From positions 1,240,001 through 1,304,000 of the forward strand of contig NZ_JOOE01000001.1 in the NCBI RefSeq assembly GCF_000712135.1: a stretch of DNA of 64,000 nt, given 5' to 3'. The position numbers and the translations under genes are program-made. The notes below the pieces were generated by a model that did no database searches, was not told the DNA's origin, and worked only from the letters and a program-made list of their open reading frames with translations. This document shows positions 36,199 through 44,901 of this stretch, piece after piece (position 1 is the stretch's first letter; every line of letters begins with the position of its first letter). Origin of the DNA: Sphingomonas sp. UNC305MFCol5.2 (GTDB lineage Bacteria > Pseudomonadota > Alphaproteobacteria > Sphingomonadales > Sphingomonadaceae).

Positions 36199-36600
36199 TT
36201 AGTGAACGCGCGCCTCGGCGCGACGCGCGAGTTCGCGCGCATGTGCCGCAACGAGACACAATTCGGCGTAGAGACGGTCCCAGAAGGGCGCCGGTATCTC
36301 GAGCTTGCTCTCGCCTTCCTGGCTAAGCTCCAGCGCGGCGCGGGGTTCCAGTCCCAGTTCGAAGCGCGTGCCGAAAGTACCGTCGACATGCTCGTCGGGA
36401 AGGCCGTGCGGCACGGCGAGGCGTGCCGACATGATATAGCCCGCCAGAATGTCGGTTCCGTAGCCGTCGAGCAGGATCCGCGGCCGATCCTTCATGTCGG
36501 GGCGTTCGAGCACGACGAGCGCGCCCGAAGGATGCTCCTCCACGCTCACGCGCAGCTTGCCGCCAAATGCGTCGGTAATTTCTCGGATGCGTGGGAACAA
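36199..36600 (-). CDS. Unknown protein of the flagellar island with a flagellar-type promoter
   Basis: The 133-residue product starts at a TTG after AAGGAG. It has an N-terminal alpha/beta part (GGKLRVSVEEHPSGALVVLERPD) and a C-terminal helix with many Glu/Arg residues (FWDRLYAELCLVAAHARELA). There is no signal peptide and no recognised family. TCTATAATG lies 20 bases upstream on the minus strand, so it is likely co-regulated with the flagellar genes. Confidence 0.6.
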   Translation of the reverse strand: MFPRIREITDAFGGKLRVSVEEHPSGALVVLERPDMKDRPRILLDGYGTDILAGYIMSARLAVPHGLPDEHVDGTFGTRFELGLEPRAALELSQEGESKLEIPAPFWDRLYAELCLVAAHARELARRAEARVH

Positions 36601-36619
36601 GCGACTATCTCCTTGCCAT

Positions 36620-36628
36620 CATTATAGA
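36620..36628 (-). promoter_or_regulatory. Promoter core for the unknown gene at 36199
   Basis: The minus strand reads TCTATAATG, close to the island core, 20-28 bases before the TTG start. Confidence 0.45.
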
Positions 36629-36700
36629 TGGCCGGCCATTCGGGCGGCGAAGATGCGCGGATTTCGTTGCGCCCCGGACGAATGGCGCGCACGCGAAAAA

Positions 36701-36731
36701 AGAGGCCGGGACGTCGCCGTCCCGGCCTCTC
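36701..36731 (-). terminator. Flagellin terminator
   Basis: GAGGCCGGGACG and CGTCCCGGCCTC form a 12-bp stem with a TCGC loop. On the minus strand it is followed by TTTTTT. It lies 38 bases past the flagellin stop. Confidence 0.9.
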
Positions 36732-36768
36732 TCTGTCGTCAGGTAGCTTCCAGGGAAAAAAGCTAGCC

Positions 36769-37614
36769 TTAACGGAACAGCGACGTGATGCTCTGCGGCG
36801 CCTGGTTGGCGATCGACAGAGCCTGCACACCGAGCTGCTGCTTGACCTGGAGGGCCTGCAGCTTCGCCGATTCCTTGGCGAGGTCGGCGTCGACGAGGTT
36901 GCCGATGCCACCCTCGATCGAATCCGACAGCTTGCTCACGAAGCCGATCTGACCATCGATCTGGCGCGAAGCCGAACCGAGGGTGCTGAGCTTCTGCGAA
37001 ACCGCCTTGAAACCAGTCTCAAGGGTGCCCTTGAGCGTGGTCGCCGCAGCGGCGTCGGCCAGAACGATGTCAACCGACGCATCGCCGCCGACGGCGGTGT
37101 CGAAGGTTGCCTCGAGGTCGACGTTCGCGACATCGAGGGTCGTCGTGCCCGACGAAGACATCAGCGCCGAAACCTTGCCGGTTGCGGTAGCGTCGGTCTT
37201 CAGCAGGTTCGAACCATTGAACTCCGAAGAGCCGATGATCGAATTGACCTGCTTGCGAAGCGCATTCAGATCGGCAGTGATCGCGGTGCGGCTGTCTGCA
37301 TCGAGACCGCCGTCCGTTGCTTCCGTGACCTTCGACTTCATCTGGTTCATGAGGTCGGAGACCTGCTCGGCGCCGGCAACCGCCACGTCAACCGTGCTCT
37401 TCGCGCGGCTGAGCGACGAATTGACCGCCTTCAGACCACCCACGTCGCCGCGAAGCTTCTGGGCAATCGTATAGCGAGCCGAGTCGTCCTTGGTCGAGTT
37501 CACGTCCAGGCCGGTGTTGATGCGGCTCTGGGTCGTGGCCAGACCCTTGTTCGTCTCGTTGAGGCTCTGGAGAGCCGCCATCGCGCCGATGTTGGTGTTG
37601 ACAGAGAAACCCAT
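36769..37614 (-). CDS. fliC: Flagellin
   Basis: A 281-residue flagellin with intact terminal D0/D1 helices: SVNTNIGAMAALQSLNETNK, RINTGLDVNSTKDDSARYTIA, and the C-terminal LQALQVKQQLGVQALSIANQ ending TSLFR. The central variable part is short, which suits a thin filament, and is glycine/alanine-rich. It is the only flagellin in the window. FlaF and FlbT encoded elsewhere in the island are expected to act on its mRNA or protein. It is monocistronic with its own promoter core and strong terminator. Confidence 0.97.
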   Translation of the reverse strand: MGFSVNTNIGAMAALQSLNETNKGLATTQSRINTGLDVNSTKDDSARYTIAQKLRGDVGGLKAVNSSLSRAKSTVDVAVAGAEQVSDLMNQMKSKVTEATDGGLDADSRTAITADLNALRKQVNSIIGSSEFNGSNLLKTDATATGKVSALMSSSGTTTLDVANVDLEATFDTAVGGDASVDIVLADAAAATTLKGTLETGFKAVSQKLSTLGSASRQIDGQIGFVSKLSDSIEGGIGNLVDADLAKESAKLQALQVKQQLGVQALSIANQAPQSITSLFR

Positions 37615-37715
37615 GTTAAATTCCTTCTCGGACTGAGAGCCGCTTCTGCGACCCGGGTCGGAAGCGCCGACCCTCGACCTGGCGCATGCGCGCCCTGCAA
37701 ATTCATCATGGGAAG

Positions 37716-37725
37716 ATTTATAGGA
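37716..37725 (-). promoter_or_regulatory. Flagellin promoter core
   Basis: The minus strand reads TCCTATAAAT, 101 bases before the flagellin ATG. The surrounding sequence is AT-richer than most promoters here (GGGATAATTTTGGTCC). The leader of about 95 bases is longer than elsewhere and could be where FlbT or FlaF control acts. Confidence 0.6.
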
Positions 37726-37812
37726 GGACCAAAATTATCCCGCGAATTTAGATGGTTAGCGAAAGGTTAAAGCCTGCTTTGCTGCGCTAAGTCATTGCGC
37801 CGACAACGAGAA

Positions 37813-37857
37813 AGGCCGGAGCCGACGCGGAAGGACTTCCACATCGGCTCCGGCCTC
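37813..37857 (-). terminator. Terminator after flgH
   Basis: GGCCGGAGCCGA pairs with TCGGCTCCGGCC, with partial pairing continued inside. It lies about 35 bases past the flgH stop. A/T-rich sequence follows in the minus direction. Confidence 0.7.
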
Positions 37858-37889
37858 ACCCAGGTTCCGGAAAGCGGTTTCTGCCGGGT

Positions 37890-38648
37890 TTAGAACGGGA
37901 ACAAGGCGTCGTAGATCTGCTGGCCCCAGCGCGCCTGCTGCGCGTCGGTGAGCTGGCCCTTGCCGCCATAGATCACGCGCGCCTCGGCGATCTGCGAGTG
38001 CTGGATCGAATTGTCGCGGGCGATGTCCTCGGGGCGGATGATGCCGGTGACGATCAGCTCGCGCATCTCGAAATTGACGCGCACCTCCTGCTTGCCGCGG
38101 ATCATCAGATTGCCGTTGGGCAGCACCTGGGTGACGATCGCCGCCATCGTCATGTTGATCGTCTCGGAGCGGTTGGTCGTGCCGCCGCCGGCATATTTGG
38201 AGCCCGAATTGGTCTCCAGCGCCGCCGCGGCATTGTTGCCGAGCAGCTTGGCGACCGGCGCGATGCCAAGCAGGCCGCCCAGGCCGCCATTCTCGGATCC
38301 GCCGCGCGTCCGCGAAGTGTTGTTGCCGATATCGGCCTTGTCCTGAATGTTGATCTTGATCGTCAGGATGTCGCCGAGCTTGGCTGCGCGCTGATCGCGG
38401 AAGAACGCGCCGGCGCCGGTGCGAAACAGCGATGCGGTCGGCGCCGCGGGCTGCTGCGCCGCCATTTGGGTCGGACGGCCGGTACCGGTGCGGTCCGACG
38501 GCATCGCCAGCGATGCCTCCATCTCGGGCGCCGCCACCGGATCGATCCCGGAAAGCTTGGGCGCCTTGCCGACCTGCTGGAGGCGGCCGACCGCGCCGCA
38601 CCCCGACACTGTGGCGCCGAGCGCCACGAGAAGAATGACCTTACGCAT
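37890..38648 (-). CDS. flgH: Flagellar L-ring lipoprotein FlgH
   Basis: A 252-residue outer-membrane lipoprotein. The signal peptide ends in the lipobox VSGC with the lipidated Cys at position 17. Family landmarks are LGDILTIKINIQDKADIGN, NGNLMIRGKQEVRVNFEMREL and VTGIIRPEDIARDNSI. It is the last gene of flgF-flgG-flgA-flgH. Confidence 0.96.
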   Translation of the reverse strand: MRKVILLVALGATVSGCGAVGRLQQVGKAPKLSGIDPVAAPEMEASLAMPSDRTGTGRPTQMAAQQPAAPTASLFRTGAGAFFRDQRAAKLGDILTIKINIQDKADIGNNTSRTRGGSENGGLGGLLGIAPVAKLLGNNAAAALETNSGSKYAGGGTTNRSETINMTMAAIVTQVLPNGNLMIRGKQEVRVNFEMRELIVTGIIRPEDIARDNSIQHSQIAEARVIYGGKGQLTDAQQARWGQQIYDALFPF

Positions 38649-38666
38649 GTTGATTTCCTCTATCGA

Positions 38667-39095
38667 TTACGGTGCGGCGATCCGGACGGTGCCGGAGCCT
38701 TCGATCGTTCCATCGAGCGTGCGATTGGTGGTGTTGGTCACCACCCGCACCATTTCGCCCTGCCCGCCGCCGTTCAGCGCGCGGCCCGAGGCCGTGATCA
38801 CCAAGGCACCGCTGACGATGCGGATCGTCACCGGTTCGCCGCGCCGCACGAGCTGCGGCTTCATCAGGTCCGAGCGCCGCACGATGTTGCCGGCGGTCAG
38901 GTTGCGCGCGGCTTCCATGCCCGATGCATCGTCGGCCGAAAGCGCCCCTCGGGCAGCTGCCGGCGCGCGCGCCTCGCTCTCGAAGTCGCTGCGGTCGAGC
39001 CGCGTGCCCTTCTCGATCGGATGGGCGAGAACGGCGACCTGCACGTCCTCGACCGGGTCGGTGCCGAGCAGCGCCAAGGCGAGCAGCATAGCCAT
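38667..39095 (-). CDS. flgA: P-ring assembly chaperone FlgA
   Basis: A 142-residue periplasmic protein starting with a short hydrophobic signal (MAMLLALALLG). The SAF-like domain is visible in VQVAVLAHPIEKGTRLDRSDF and ARNLTAGNIVRRSDLMKPQLV, then RGEPVTIRIVSGALVI. It helps FlgI assemble the P-ring. It overlaps flgG by one base. Confidence 0.9.
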   Translation of the reverse strand: MAMLLALALLGTDPVEDVQVAVLAHPIEKGTRLDRSDFESEARAPAAARGALSADDASGMEAARNLTAGNIVRRSDLMKPQLVRRGEPVTIRIVSGALVITASGRALNGGGQGEMVRVVTNTTNRTLDGTIEGSGTVRIAAP

Positions 39096-39877
39096 CAGCG
39101 CAGCTGGCTGGTAGTCGCCAGCATCTCGTCGGCAGTCTTCACCACGCGGCTGTTCATCTCATAGGCGCGCTGCGCACTGATCAGCGCCGTGATTTCGGCG
39201 ACCGCATTGACGTTCGAGCTCTCGATAAAGCCCTGGCTCAGCGTGCCGAGGCCGGGTTCGCCCGGGGCTGCCACGGTCGGTTGGCCCGAAGCCGAAGTCT
39301 CGAGGAACAGGTTTTCACCCTTCGCCTCCAGCCCCGCATCGTTCATGAACGTGGCGAGCTCGAGCTGACCTACGGTCTGCGGCTGCGGATCGCCCGCCAC
39401 GATCACCTGGACTTCGCCGGTCTTGGAGATCGTCACGTCGACCGCGGCCTGCGGGATGGTGATGCCGGGCTGTACCGGATAGCCGTCCTGCGTCACCAGT
39501 TCGCCCTGATCCGACACGCCGAACGAGCCGTCGCGGGTATAGGCGGTGTCGCCCGAAGGAAGCGTGATCTGGAAATAGCCGCGCCCGGTGATCGCCACGT
39601 CATAGCGGTTCTCGGTCGCCTGCAGCGCGCCCTGCTGCTGGATGCGATAGACGCCGCCGGTCTTCACGCCCGCACCGATCTGGATGCCCGAGGGCGATCT
39701 GGTCTCGGGGCCGGTCGCGCTGCCGGGGCGCTCGATCTGCTCGTAGAGCAGGTCCTGGAACTCCGCGCGCTGGCGCTTGAAGCCCGTGGTGTTCATGTTG
39801 GCGATGTTGTTCGAGATGACGTCGACATTGGTCTGCTGCGCGAGCATGCCGGTCGAAGCGATGGAGAGCGAACGCAT
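39095..39877 (-). CDS. flgG: Flagellar distal rod protein FlgG
   Basis: A 260-residue rod protein with the N-terminal SIASTGMLAQQTNVDVISNN and ANMNTTGFKRQRAEFQDLLY, the FlgG-specific GAGVKTGGVYRIQQQGAL, and the C-terminal SQGFIESSNVNAVAEITALI. It lies in the usual flgF-flgG order. Confidence 0.97.
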   Translation of the reverse strand: MRSLSIASTGMLAQQTNVDVISNNIANMNTTGFKRQRAEFQDLLYEQIERPGSATGPETRSPSGIQIGAGVKTGGVYRIQQQGALQATENRYDVAITGRGYFQITLPSGDTAYTRDGSFGVSDQGELVTQDGYPVQPGITIPQAAVDVTISKTGEVQVIVAGDPQPQTVGQLELATFMNDAGLEAKGENLFLETSASGQPTVAAPGEPGLGTLSQGFIESSNVNAVAEITALISAQRAYEMNSRVVKTADEMLATTSQLR

Positions 39878-39901
39878 TATGGTGCCTTTCTAAAAGGGGT
39901 G

Positions 39902-40642
39902 TCAGCCGACGCGGCCGAGCCGGTCGATCGCCTTCTTGCGAAGGTCGGACATGCTTTCGTTGAGGTTCGTGGCGGTCTGGTAGGCGCGCAGGATCTCGAC
40001 CATATCGGTGGTCTCGACGATCGCGTTGACGTTCGATCCCTCGACGCCGCCCGATTTGAGTTTGGTCTCGGCGGCGGTGAGCTCGCGCCCCTTGTTGCCG
40101 TTGAACATGCCGTCGCCGCGCGGATCCATGTTGGCCTCGTCGAACGCAGTCACGGTGATCCGGCCGAGCGGCCCGTCGGGTCCCATCACGCTACCGTCGG
40201 GGGCGATGCTCAGGCGTCCGGCAGTCTCGGGCGGAACCGTGATCGGCTTGCCGCCTTCGCCGAGGATCTTCTGCCCGCCCGCAGTCGCCAGTTCGCCGCT
40301 CTCGAGCACCTTGATATAGCCCGCGCGCGTATAGGCAGTGCCGCCGCCCGGCGCCTCGACGCTCAGATAGCCCGGACCGTCGATGAAGACGTCGAGCGGA
40401 TTGTCGGTCAGCTGGAAGCCGCCCGAAGCGGCATCGTGCACGGCGCCGTAATCGAGCACGTACGACGTCTTCTTCGCGTCGGGCGTGACCGTCGTCTCGC
40501 CCTGCTCGACATATTCGCGGAACACCGGCTTTTCGCGCTTGAAGCCCACCGTGTTCATGTTGGCGAGATTGTTCGCCGCCACGTCGAGCCGGCGCCGCAG
40601 CGCCTGTTCCTGGCTCAGCAATACATAAGACGAGATGTCCAC
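39902..40642 (-). CDS. flgF: Flagellar proximal rod protein FlgF
   Basis: A 246-residue rod protein with a GTG start preceded by GAAGGGA. Landmarks are the N-terminal LSQEQALRRRLDVAANNLAN, TVGFKREKPVF, a central IDGPGYLSVEAPGGGTAYTR, and VEGSNVNAIVETTDMVEILR at the end. It is divergent from fliL. The 117-base shared region contains the dyad and promoter core. Confidence 0.95.
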   Translation of the reverse strand: MDISSYVLLSQEQALRRRLDVAANNLANMNTVGFKREKPVFREYVEQGETTVTPDAKKTSYVLDYGAVHDAASGGFQLTDNPLDVFIDGPGYLSVEAPGGGTAYTRAGYIKVLESGELATAGGQKILGEGGKPITVPPETAGRLSIAPDGSVMGPDGPLGRITVTAFDEANMDPRGDGMFNGNKGRELTAAETKLKSGGVEGSNVNAIVETTDMVEILRAYQTATNLNESMSDLRKKAIDRLGRVG

Positions 40643-40671
40643 CGGACGGTCCCTTCAGAAATTTGTCGCTA

Positions 40672-40702
40672 GGCAGAAATTGCCGGGTGACCATCCTATA
40701 AT
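40672..40702. promoter_or_regulatory. Shared flgF/fliL regulatory region: dyad plus core
   Basis: GGCAGAAATTGCC (40672-40684) is a GGCA-N5-TGCC dyad. TCCTATAAT (40694-40702) is the core for fliL on the + strand, 58 bases before its start. Here the dyad is only nine bases from the core, unlike fliN and flbT. It may regulate the divergent flgF operon instead. Confidence 0.55.
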
Positions 40703-40759
40703 AGAGGCAAATCAGCCGGTGTGGTTGCCGGAGCACTGATTTCGAAAGGTGCCAGGGAA

Positions 40760-41305
40760 ATGTCGTCACCCGAGATCGTCGAGGAAGGTGCGGAGGCCGC
40801 GAAGCCTGCGGCGCCGAAGTCGAAGAAGAAGCTCATCATCATCGGCGCGGCCGCGGGCGTGCTGCTGCTCGGCGGCGGCGGTGGTGCGGCAATGATGCTG
40901 TCCGGCGGTTCGGCCAAGGCCGAGATCGCGGCCGAGGGCGGCCATGGAGAAGTCTCGAACGCCGCCGAAGGCGAGAGCGGCCATGGCGGCGAGGGCGCCG
41001 GCGAAGCCTTTGTCGACGTGCCGGCGATGGTGGTGAACCTGCGTTCGCCCGACGGCGCCTCGCGCTTCCTCAAGCTCCATTTCATGATCGTGCCGGGCGC
41101 CAAGGGCACTTCGGACGGCATCAAGGAGAAGCTCCCGCTGATCCTCGACGCGTATCAGCCCTTCCTGCGCGAACTGCGTCCGGAGGATCTCGCCGGCTCG
41201 GCCGCGGTCTTCCGCATCAAGGAAGAGATGCTGGTCCGTGCCACCGACGTGGCCGGCCCGGGCGTGGTCAAGGACATCCTCATTCAGGACCTGGTCCAGC
41301 AATGA
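40760..41305 (+). CDS. fliL: Flagellar basal body-associated protein FliL
   Basis: A 181-residue protein with a cytoplasmic Lys-rich start (APKSKKKLIIIG), one membrane helix, a Gly/His/Glu-rich linker (GGHGEVSNAAEGESGHGGEG), and the periplasmic FliL domain (VDVPAMVVNLRSPDGASRFLK, then EKLPLILDAYQPFLRELRP). GGGAA precedes the ATG. It overlaps fliM by four bases, the classic fliL-fliM order. Confidence 0.93.
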   Translation: MSSPEIVEEGAEAAKPAAPKSKKKLIIIGAAAGVLLLGGGGGAAMMLSGGSAKAEIAAEGGHGEVSNAAEGESGHGGEGAGEAFVDVPAMVVNLRSPDGASRFLKLHFMIVPGAKGTSDGIKEKLPLILDAYQPFLRELRPEDLAGSAAVFRIKEEMLVRATDVAGPGVVKDILIQDLVQQ

Positions 41306-42327
41306 TCGATCTCGACGATTTCGACCTTCCCGAACCGCCCGTCGCAGCGCTGGGCGGCGACGGCGACGTTCGCTTCGACCAGTCCGACATCGACGCGCTG
41401 TTCGGCGATCTCGGCGGTCCCGTCGCGAAGAAGAAGGGTCTCCGCGCGGTCATCGAATCCGCAGTCATCAGCCACGAGCGTCTGCCGATGCTCGAAGTGG
41501 TCTGCGATCGCATGGTCCGCTCGTTCGCCAGCTCGATGCGCAGCCTCACTTCGGACGCGATCGACGTCAGCCTCGAGAACGTCACGTCGATCCGCTTCGG
41601 CGAGTTCATGAACCGCGTGATGCTCCCGGCGATGGTCGGCGTGTTCAAGGTCGAGGAATGGGAGAGCTTCGGCCTCGTCACGGTCGAATCCAGCCTGATC
41701 TATGCCGTGGTCGACGCGCTGCTCGGCGGACGCGGCGGCGGTGCGCCGACGCTGATCGACGGCCGCGCCTTCACCACGATCGAGACCGGCCTCGTCTCGC
41801 GTATGCTCGAATTCGCGCTCAAGGATTTCGCCACGGCGTTCGAGCCGATCGAGCCGATCAACATCAATCTCGAGCGTATCGAGAGCAATCCGCGCTTCGC
41901 CGCGATCGCCGGCACGTCGAACATCTGCGCGATCGCCACCTTCCGCGTCGACATGCTCGGCCGCGGTGGCGAGTTCACGATGGTGTTCCCCTATGCGACG
42001 CTCGAACCGGTCCGCCACAAACTCCTCCAGCGCTTCATGGGCGAGAAGAGCGGCCGCGACAGCATCTGGGAAGCGCACATGGCTTCCGAGATCCGCAAGA
42101 CCAATGTCAGCGTCAATGTCGTGCTCGGCGAGAAGGCCATGCCGATCGCCGAATTGAAGGCGCTCGAGGTCGGCCAGACCATTGCGCTGCACAAGAGCCC
42201 CGACGACGCGCTCGATATCGCCTGCGGCGGCGTCACTCTCGCCCAGGCCCAGATCGGCCAGCGCCGCGGCAAGGTCGCCGTGCGCCTCGTCAACGACGTC
42301 TCCTCCCATGGAAAGATGAATTCATGA
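41302..42327 (+). CDS. fliM: Flagellar motor switch protein FliM
   Basis: A 341-residue switch protein. The N-terminal segment has a CheY-binding-like FDQSDIDALFGDLGG. The middle CheC-like domain shows RLPMLEVVCDRMVRSFASSM. The C-terminal SpoA domain has NVVLGEKAMPIAELKALEVG. It binds phospho-CheY and joins FliG to FliN. Confidence 0.96.
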   Translation: MIDLDDFDLPEPPVAALGGDGDVRFDQSDIDALFGDLGGPVAKKKGLRAVIESAVISHERLPMLEVVCDRMVRSFASSMRSLTSDAIDVSLENVTSIRFGEFMNRVMLPAMVGVFKVEEWESFGLVTVESSLIYAVVDALLGGRGGGAPTLIDGRAFTTIETGLVSRMLEFALKDFATAFEPIEPININLERIESNPRFAAIAGTSNICAIATFRVDMLGRGGEFTMVFPYATLEPVRHKLLQRFMGEKSGRDSIWEAHMASEIRKTNVSVNVVLGEKAMPIAELKALEVGQTIALHKSPDDALDIACGGVTLAQAQIGQRRGKVAVRLVNDVSSHGKMNS

Positions 42328-42707
42328 GCCTCGCCATTCTCGCCAATGCGCTGACGATGATCCTGTGCATGGCCGTCCTCGTGCAGAGCGTCCGGATGAT
42401 GCGGAGCCTGCGCACCGTGAAGGACGGCGCGCTCACCGAAGTCGTCACTGCGCTCGAAAAGGCCACTGCCGGCGCCCGCTCGGTGCTTTCCGAGATGAAG
42501 TCGACGCTGGGCACCGATTGCGCGCAGCATGCCCGCCTCGTCGAACAGGCGCGTGACCTTCGCGACGAGCTTTCGGACATGATCGGCATCGCCGATGCCG
42601 CATGCGAGCGCGTCGTGAATGCGGTCGGCCTGGCCAATGCGGTGCGTTCGGCCGATGCGGCCGATGACGAAGACGCCGAAACCAAGCCCGAAGCCGAGCT
42701 CGCCTGA
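42324..42707 (+). CDS. DUF6468-type flagellar operon protein
   Basis: The 127-residue protein has one N-terminal membrane helix (AILANALTMILCMAVLVQSV) and then a helical coiled-coil body (LTEVVTALEKATAGARSVLSEMK), with an acidic tail. Position and layout between fliM and motE match the DUF6468 family of alphaproteobacterial flagellar operons. Function is unknown. The start overlaps the fliM stop. Confidence 0.75.
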   Translation: MSLAILANALTMILCMAVLVQSVRMMRSLRTVKDGALTEVVTALEKATAGARSVLSEMKSTLGTDCAQHARLVEQARDLRDELSDMIGIADAACERVVNAVGLANAVRSADAADDEDAETKPEAELA

Positions 42708-43270
42708 TGGCCCGCCCGTCCCTCTTGCTGATGACCGCGGTCGCCTCGGCGCTCGCGGTGGTCGCCAACGCCTCGACGATCGCGTCGACCGCGACCCAGA
42801 GCAACGCACCCAAGACCCGGCTCGGCAACTCGATCGAGCAGGACCTGGCCCAGCGCGACGCCGATGCCGCGCGTCGCAAGCGCGGGCTGGACCTGCGCGA
42901 ACAGGCGACCAAGGCGGCGCAGGCGCGTCTCCAGGCCGATCTCGAAGCGCGCCAGAAGGAAACCGAAGTCGCGGCCACGCCGGGCGCCACAGCCAACGGT
43001 GTCGCCGAACCCGCAGAGGCGCAGTTCGACGAGCTCGCCCGCATCTATCAGGCGATGAAGCCCAGGGCCGCCGCGGTGGTCTTCGAGCAGCTCGACATGG
43101 AGGTGCAGATGAAGGTCGCGCAGCGCATGCGCGAACGCTCGACCGCATTGGTCATGGCCGCGATGACGCCCAAGGGCGCCGCCGCGCTCAGCATGGCACT
43201 GGCCCGCAAATCGGCCCGCATGGCGGCGGCGGCCCCGCCCCCGCAGGGCGGACAGCGCGCGCGGAAGTAA
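42707..43270 (+). CDS. motE: MotE-family (MgtE N-domain-like) flagellar protein
   Basis: A 187-residue protein with an N-terminal signal or anchor helix (LLLMTAVASALAVVANAS), a charged coiled coil (QRDADAARRKRGLDLREQAT), and a C-terminal domain with LARIYQAMKPRAAAVVFEQL and VQMKVAQRMRERSTALVMAA. In rhizobia, MotE is a periplasmic chaperone for motility proteins. It ends the fliL-fliM operon. Confidence 0.8.
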   Translation: MARPSLLLMTAVASALAVVANASTIASTATQSNAPKTRLGNSIEQDLAQRDADAARRKRGLDLREQATKAAQARLQADLEARQKETEVAATPGATANGVAEPAEAQFDELARIYQAMKPRAAAVVFEQLDMEVQMKVAQRMRERSTALVMAAMTPKGAAALSMALARKSARMAAAAPPPQGGQRARK

Positions 43271-43303
43271 CCGTCATCCTATGAGAACGGAGCGGCCGGG
43301 GAG

Positions 43304-43328
43304 CGATCCCCGGCCTTTTCGCGTCTGG
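43304..43328 (+). terminator. Terminator after motE
   Basis: GGCCGGGGA and TCCCCGGCC form a nine-bp stem with a GCGA loop, followed by TTTT. Confidence 0.85.
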
Positions 43329-43397
43329 CAACGATGCGGAAGCGAATGCTCGCTACCGCCCCGTTGCGGACACTGCGCAAAGCGATATCATACAACT

Positions 43398-43634
43398 ATG
43401 GCCGAGGCTTGGTTTCGAAAGTGGATGGTGTTCGGGTACGTCCCGATCCGCTGGCAAGGATGGGCTACTCTCACGGTAGCCGCAATCATCGCTCTTCCAA
43501 GCGGCATGCTCTCTTTCACAATGGCGGACAACTACCCGGTCGCAAGTTGGATTTGCGCAGCGCTTTTCGTCGGCGCTGTAGTCGTTCAGCACTCGATTGT
43601 GCTTTGGAAGCTGGAGCGCACGTACGGCAGCTAA
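43398..43634 (+). CDS. Small two-helix membrane protein
   Basis: A 78-residue hypothetical with two likely membrane helices (ATLTVAAIIALPSGMLSFTM and VASWICAALFVGAVVVQHSI) and an aromatic N-terminus (AEAWFRKWMVFGYVPIRWQG). There is no clear ribosome-binding site before the ATG. I do not recognise the family. It is isolated between two terminated units. Confidence 0.5.
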   Translation: MAEAWFRKWMVFGYVPIRWQGWATLTVAAIIALPSGMLSFTMADNYPVASWICAALFVGAVVVQHSIVLWKLERTYGS

Positions 43635-43812
43635 CCACCGCTTTTCGGAGAGACAGCTATCGCCGATCGCTGCTTTTCCGCCGCTTGATGACGGACGGCT
43701 CCTCGCGAAAGCGAAGAATATAGCCCTTCAGCCTCTCCCTCCGGGAGCGCAGCTTTTCTGACACACAAGTCTGCGATGGGGCCCGGACACGCAAGATCCA
43801 GGGGCAAGTCAC

Positions 43813-44646
43813 ATGATCCGCAAGACCATGCGATCCGGTTTGACCGCGCTTGTCCTGTTGTTGTCGTGCCTGTCGGTGGCCGCTGCTCCGGACCGGTTCG
43901 ATGGTGCGATCGAACACGCACGCCTCGTGGGCGCCGTCCAACTCGAGGGCGAAATGTTCCATGTCCAGGGTCTCGAACTCGATGGCCGGCGGATCTGGGT
44001 GACCTCGGTCGATCAGAAGAACCGCAAGGGCTATATCCACGAGTTCGATCGGCGCACCGGCAAGCTCCTGCGGCGCCTGGAGCTGACGGACGGGGCGAAA
44101 TATCATCCCGGCGGGATATCGATTTCCGGCGGTTCGATCTGGGTCCCGGTTGCGGAACTGAAGCCGAAGAGCAGCTCGGTGCTTGTCGAAATCGACGCGG
44201 ACAGCCTGCAGGTACGCCGGAAAATTCACGTCGCGGACCACCTCGGATGTGTGGCGGCGTCGGGCCGCAATCTCGTGGCGGGCAATTGGGACAGCCAGTT
44301 GCTCTATATATTCGATCTGGCCGACACTGCCCGCGTGCGGGTCGTGCCGAACCCCTCCCCCACCCACTATCAGGACATGAAGTTCGTCGACGGGCAGCTT
44401 GTGGGGGGCGGATCCCTGACCTTGTGGAGCGGTGCCGTCGACTGGATCGACTGGCCCTCGATGAAGCTCAAGCGGACCTTGCGGGCCGGGGCGATCGGGC
44501 CCGTCAGGCCCTTGGGCCGCGGCGGGCCCTATACCGGCGAGGGAATGGCGATCGAGGGCCGCGAATTGTACGTCGTCCCGGAAGACGGCCCCAGCCGCCT
44601 GTTTCATTTCAGGCTCGATGATCGGGGCGAAGGCCGGCCGGCATGA
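43813..44646 (+). CDS. Secreted beta-propeller-like protein (DUF6454-like)
   Basis: A 277-residue protein with a Sec signal peptide (about residues 1-25, ending VAAA). The mature part has successive beta-blade patterns: HVQGLELDGRRIWVTSVDQK, GYIHEFDRRTGKLLRRLELT, GGISISGGSIWVPVAELKP, VLVEIDADSLQVRRKIHVAD. This fits a periplasmic six-bladed propeller, probably DUF6454. The substrate is unknown. It is not related to motility. Confidence 0.7.
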   Translation: MIRKTMRSGLTALVLLLSCLSVAAAPDRFDGAIEHARLVGAVQLEGEMFHVQGLELDGRRIWVTSVDQKNRKGYIHEFDRRTGKLLRRLELTDGAKYHPGGISISGGSIWVPVAELKPKSSSVLVEIDADSLQVRRKIHVADHLGCVAASGRNLVAGNWDSQLLYIFDLADTARVRVVPNPSPTHYQDMKFVDGQLVGGGSLTLWSGAVDWIDWPSMKLKRTLRAGAIGPVRPLGRGGPYTGEGMAIEGRELYVVPEDGPSRLFHFRLDDRGEGRPA

Positions 44647-44829
44647 ACCCGCTGGCAATGTAGGATTTGTTCTGCTTCCGTTCGAAGCATGCCCGGACAG
44701 AAATATCTCTACCCACTGTCGTCACGCGAAGTTGACAGCCTGCGCCTCGCGCGAAGGGATCCGTCAACTTCGTCAACCGACAAATCGCCGGAAATGCCGG
44801 AAATCGGCGCAAATCCGCCATTCCTCAAC

Positions 44830-44886
44830 CCAACCGGAAGGTTGGATTTCAGTCATGCCGTCATGTTTGCCAACCGAAGGGTTGGC
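44830..44886 (-). terminator. Two GGTTGG hairpins downstream of the minus-strand gene
   Basis: CCAACC-GGAA-GGTTGG (44830-44845) and GCCAACC-GAAG-GGTTGGC (44869-44886) are tandem hairpins just past the stop of the gene at 44902. T-runs are short. They may terminate that gene or belong to a small repeat. The rest of the 255-base gap shows nothing else. Confidence 0.4.
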
Positions 44887-44901
44887 TATCCCGAGAGGCG
44901 G

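Noticed and set aside
43275..43285. TCCTATGAG after motE as another promoter core
   Set aside because: It is followed within 20 bases by a strong terminator and has no downstream gene close by. It differs at the conserved A.
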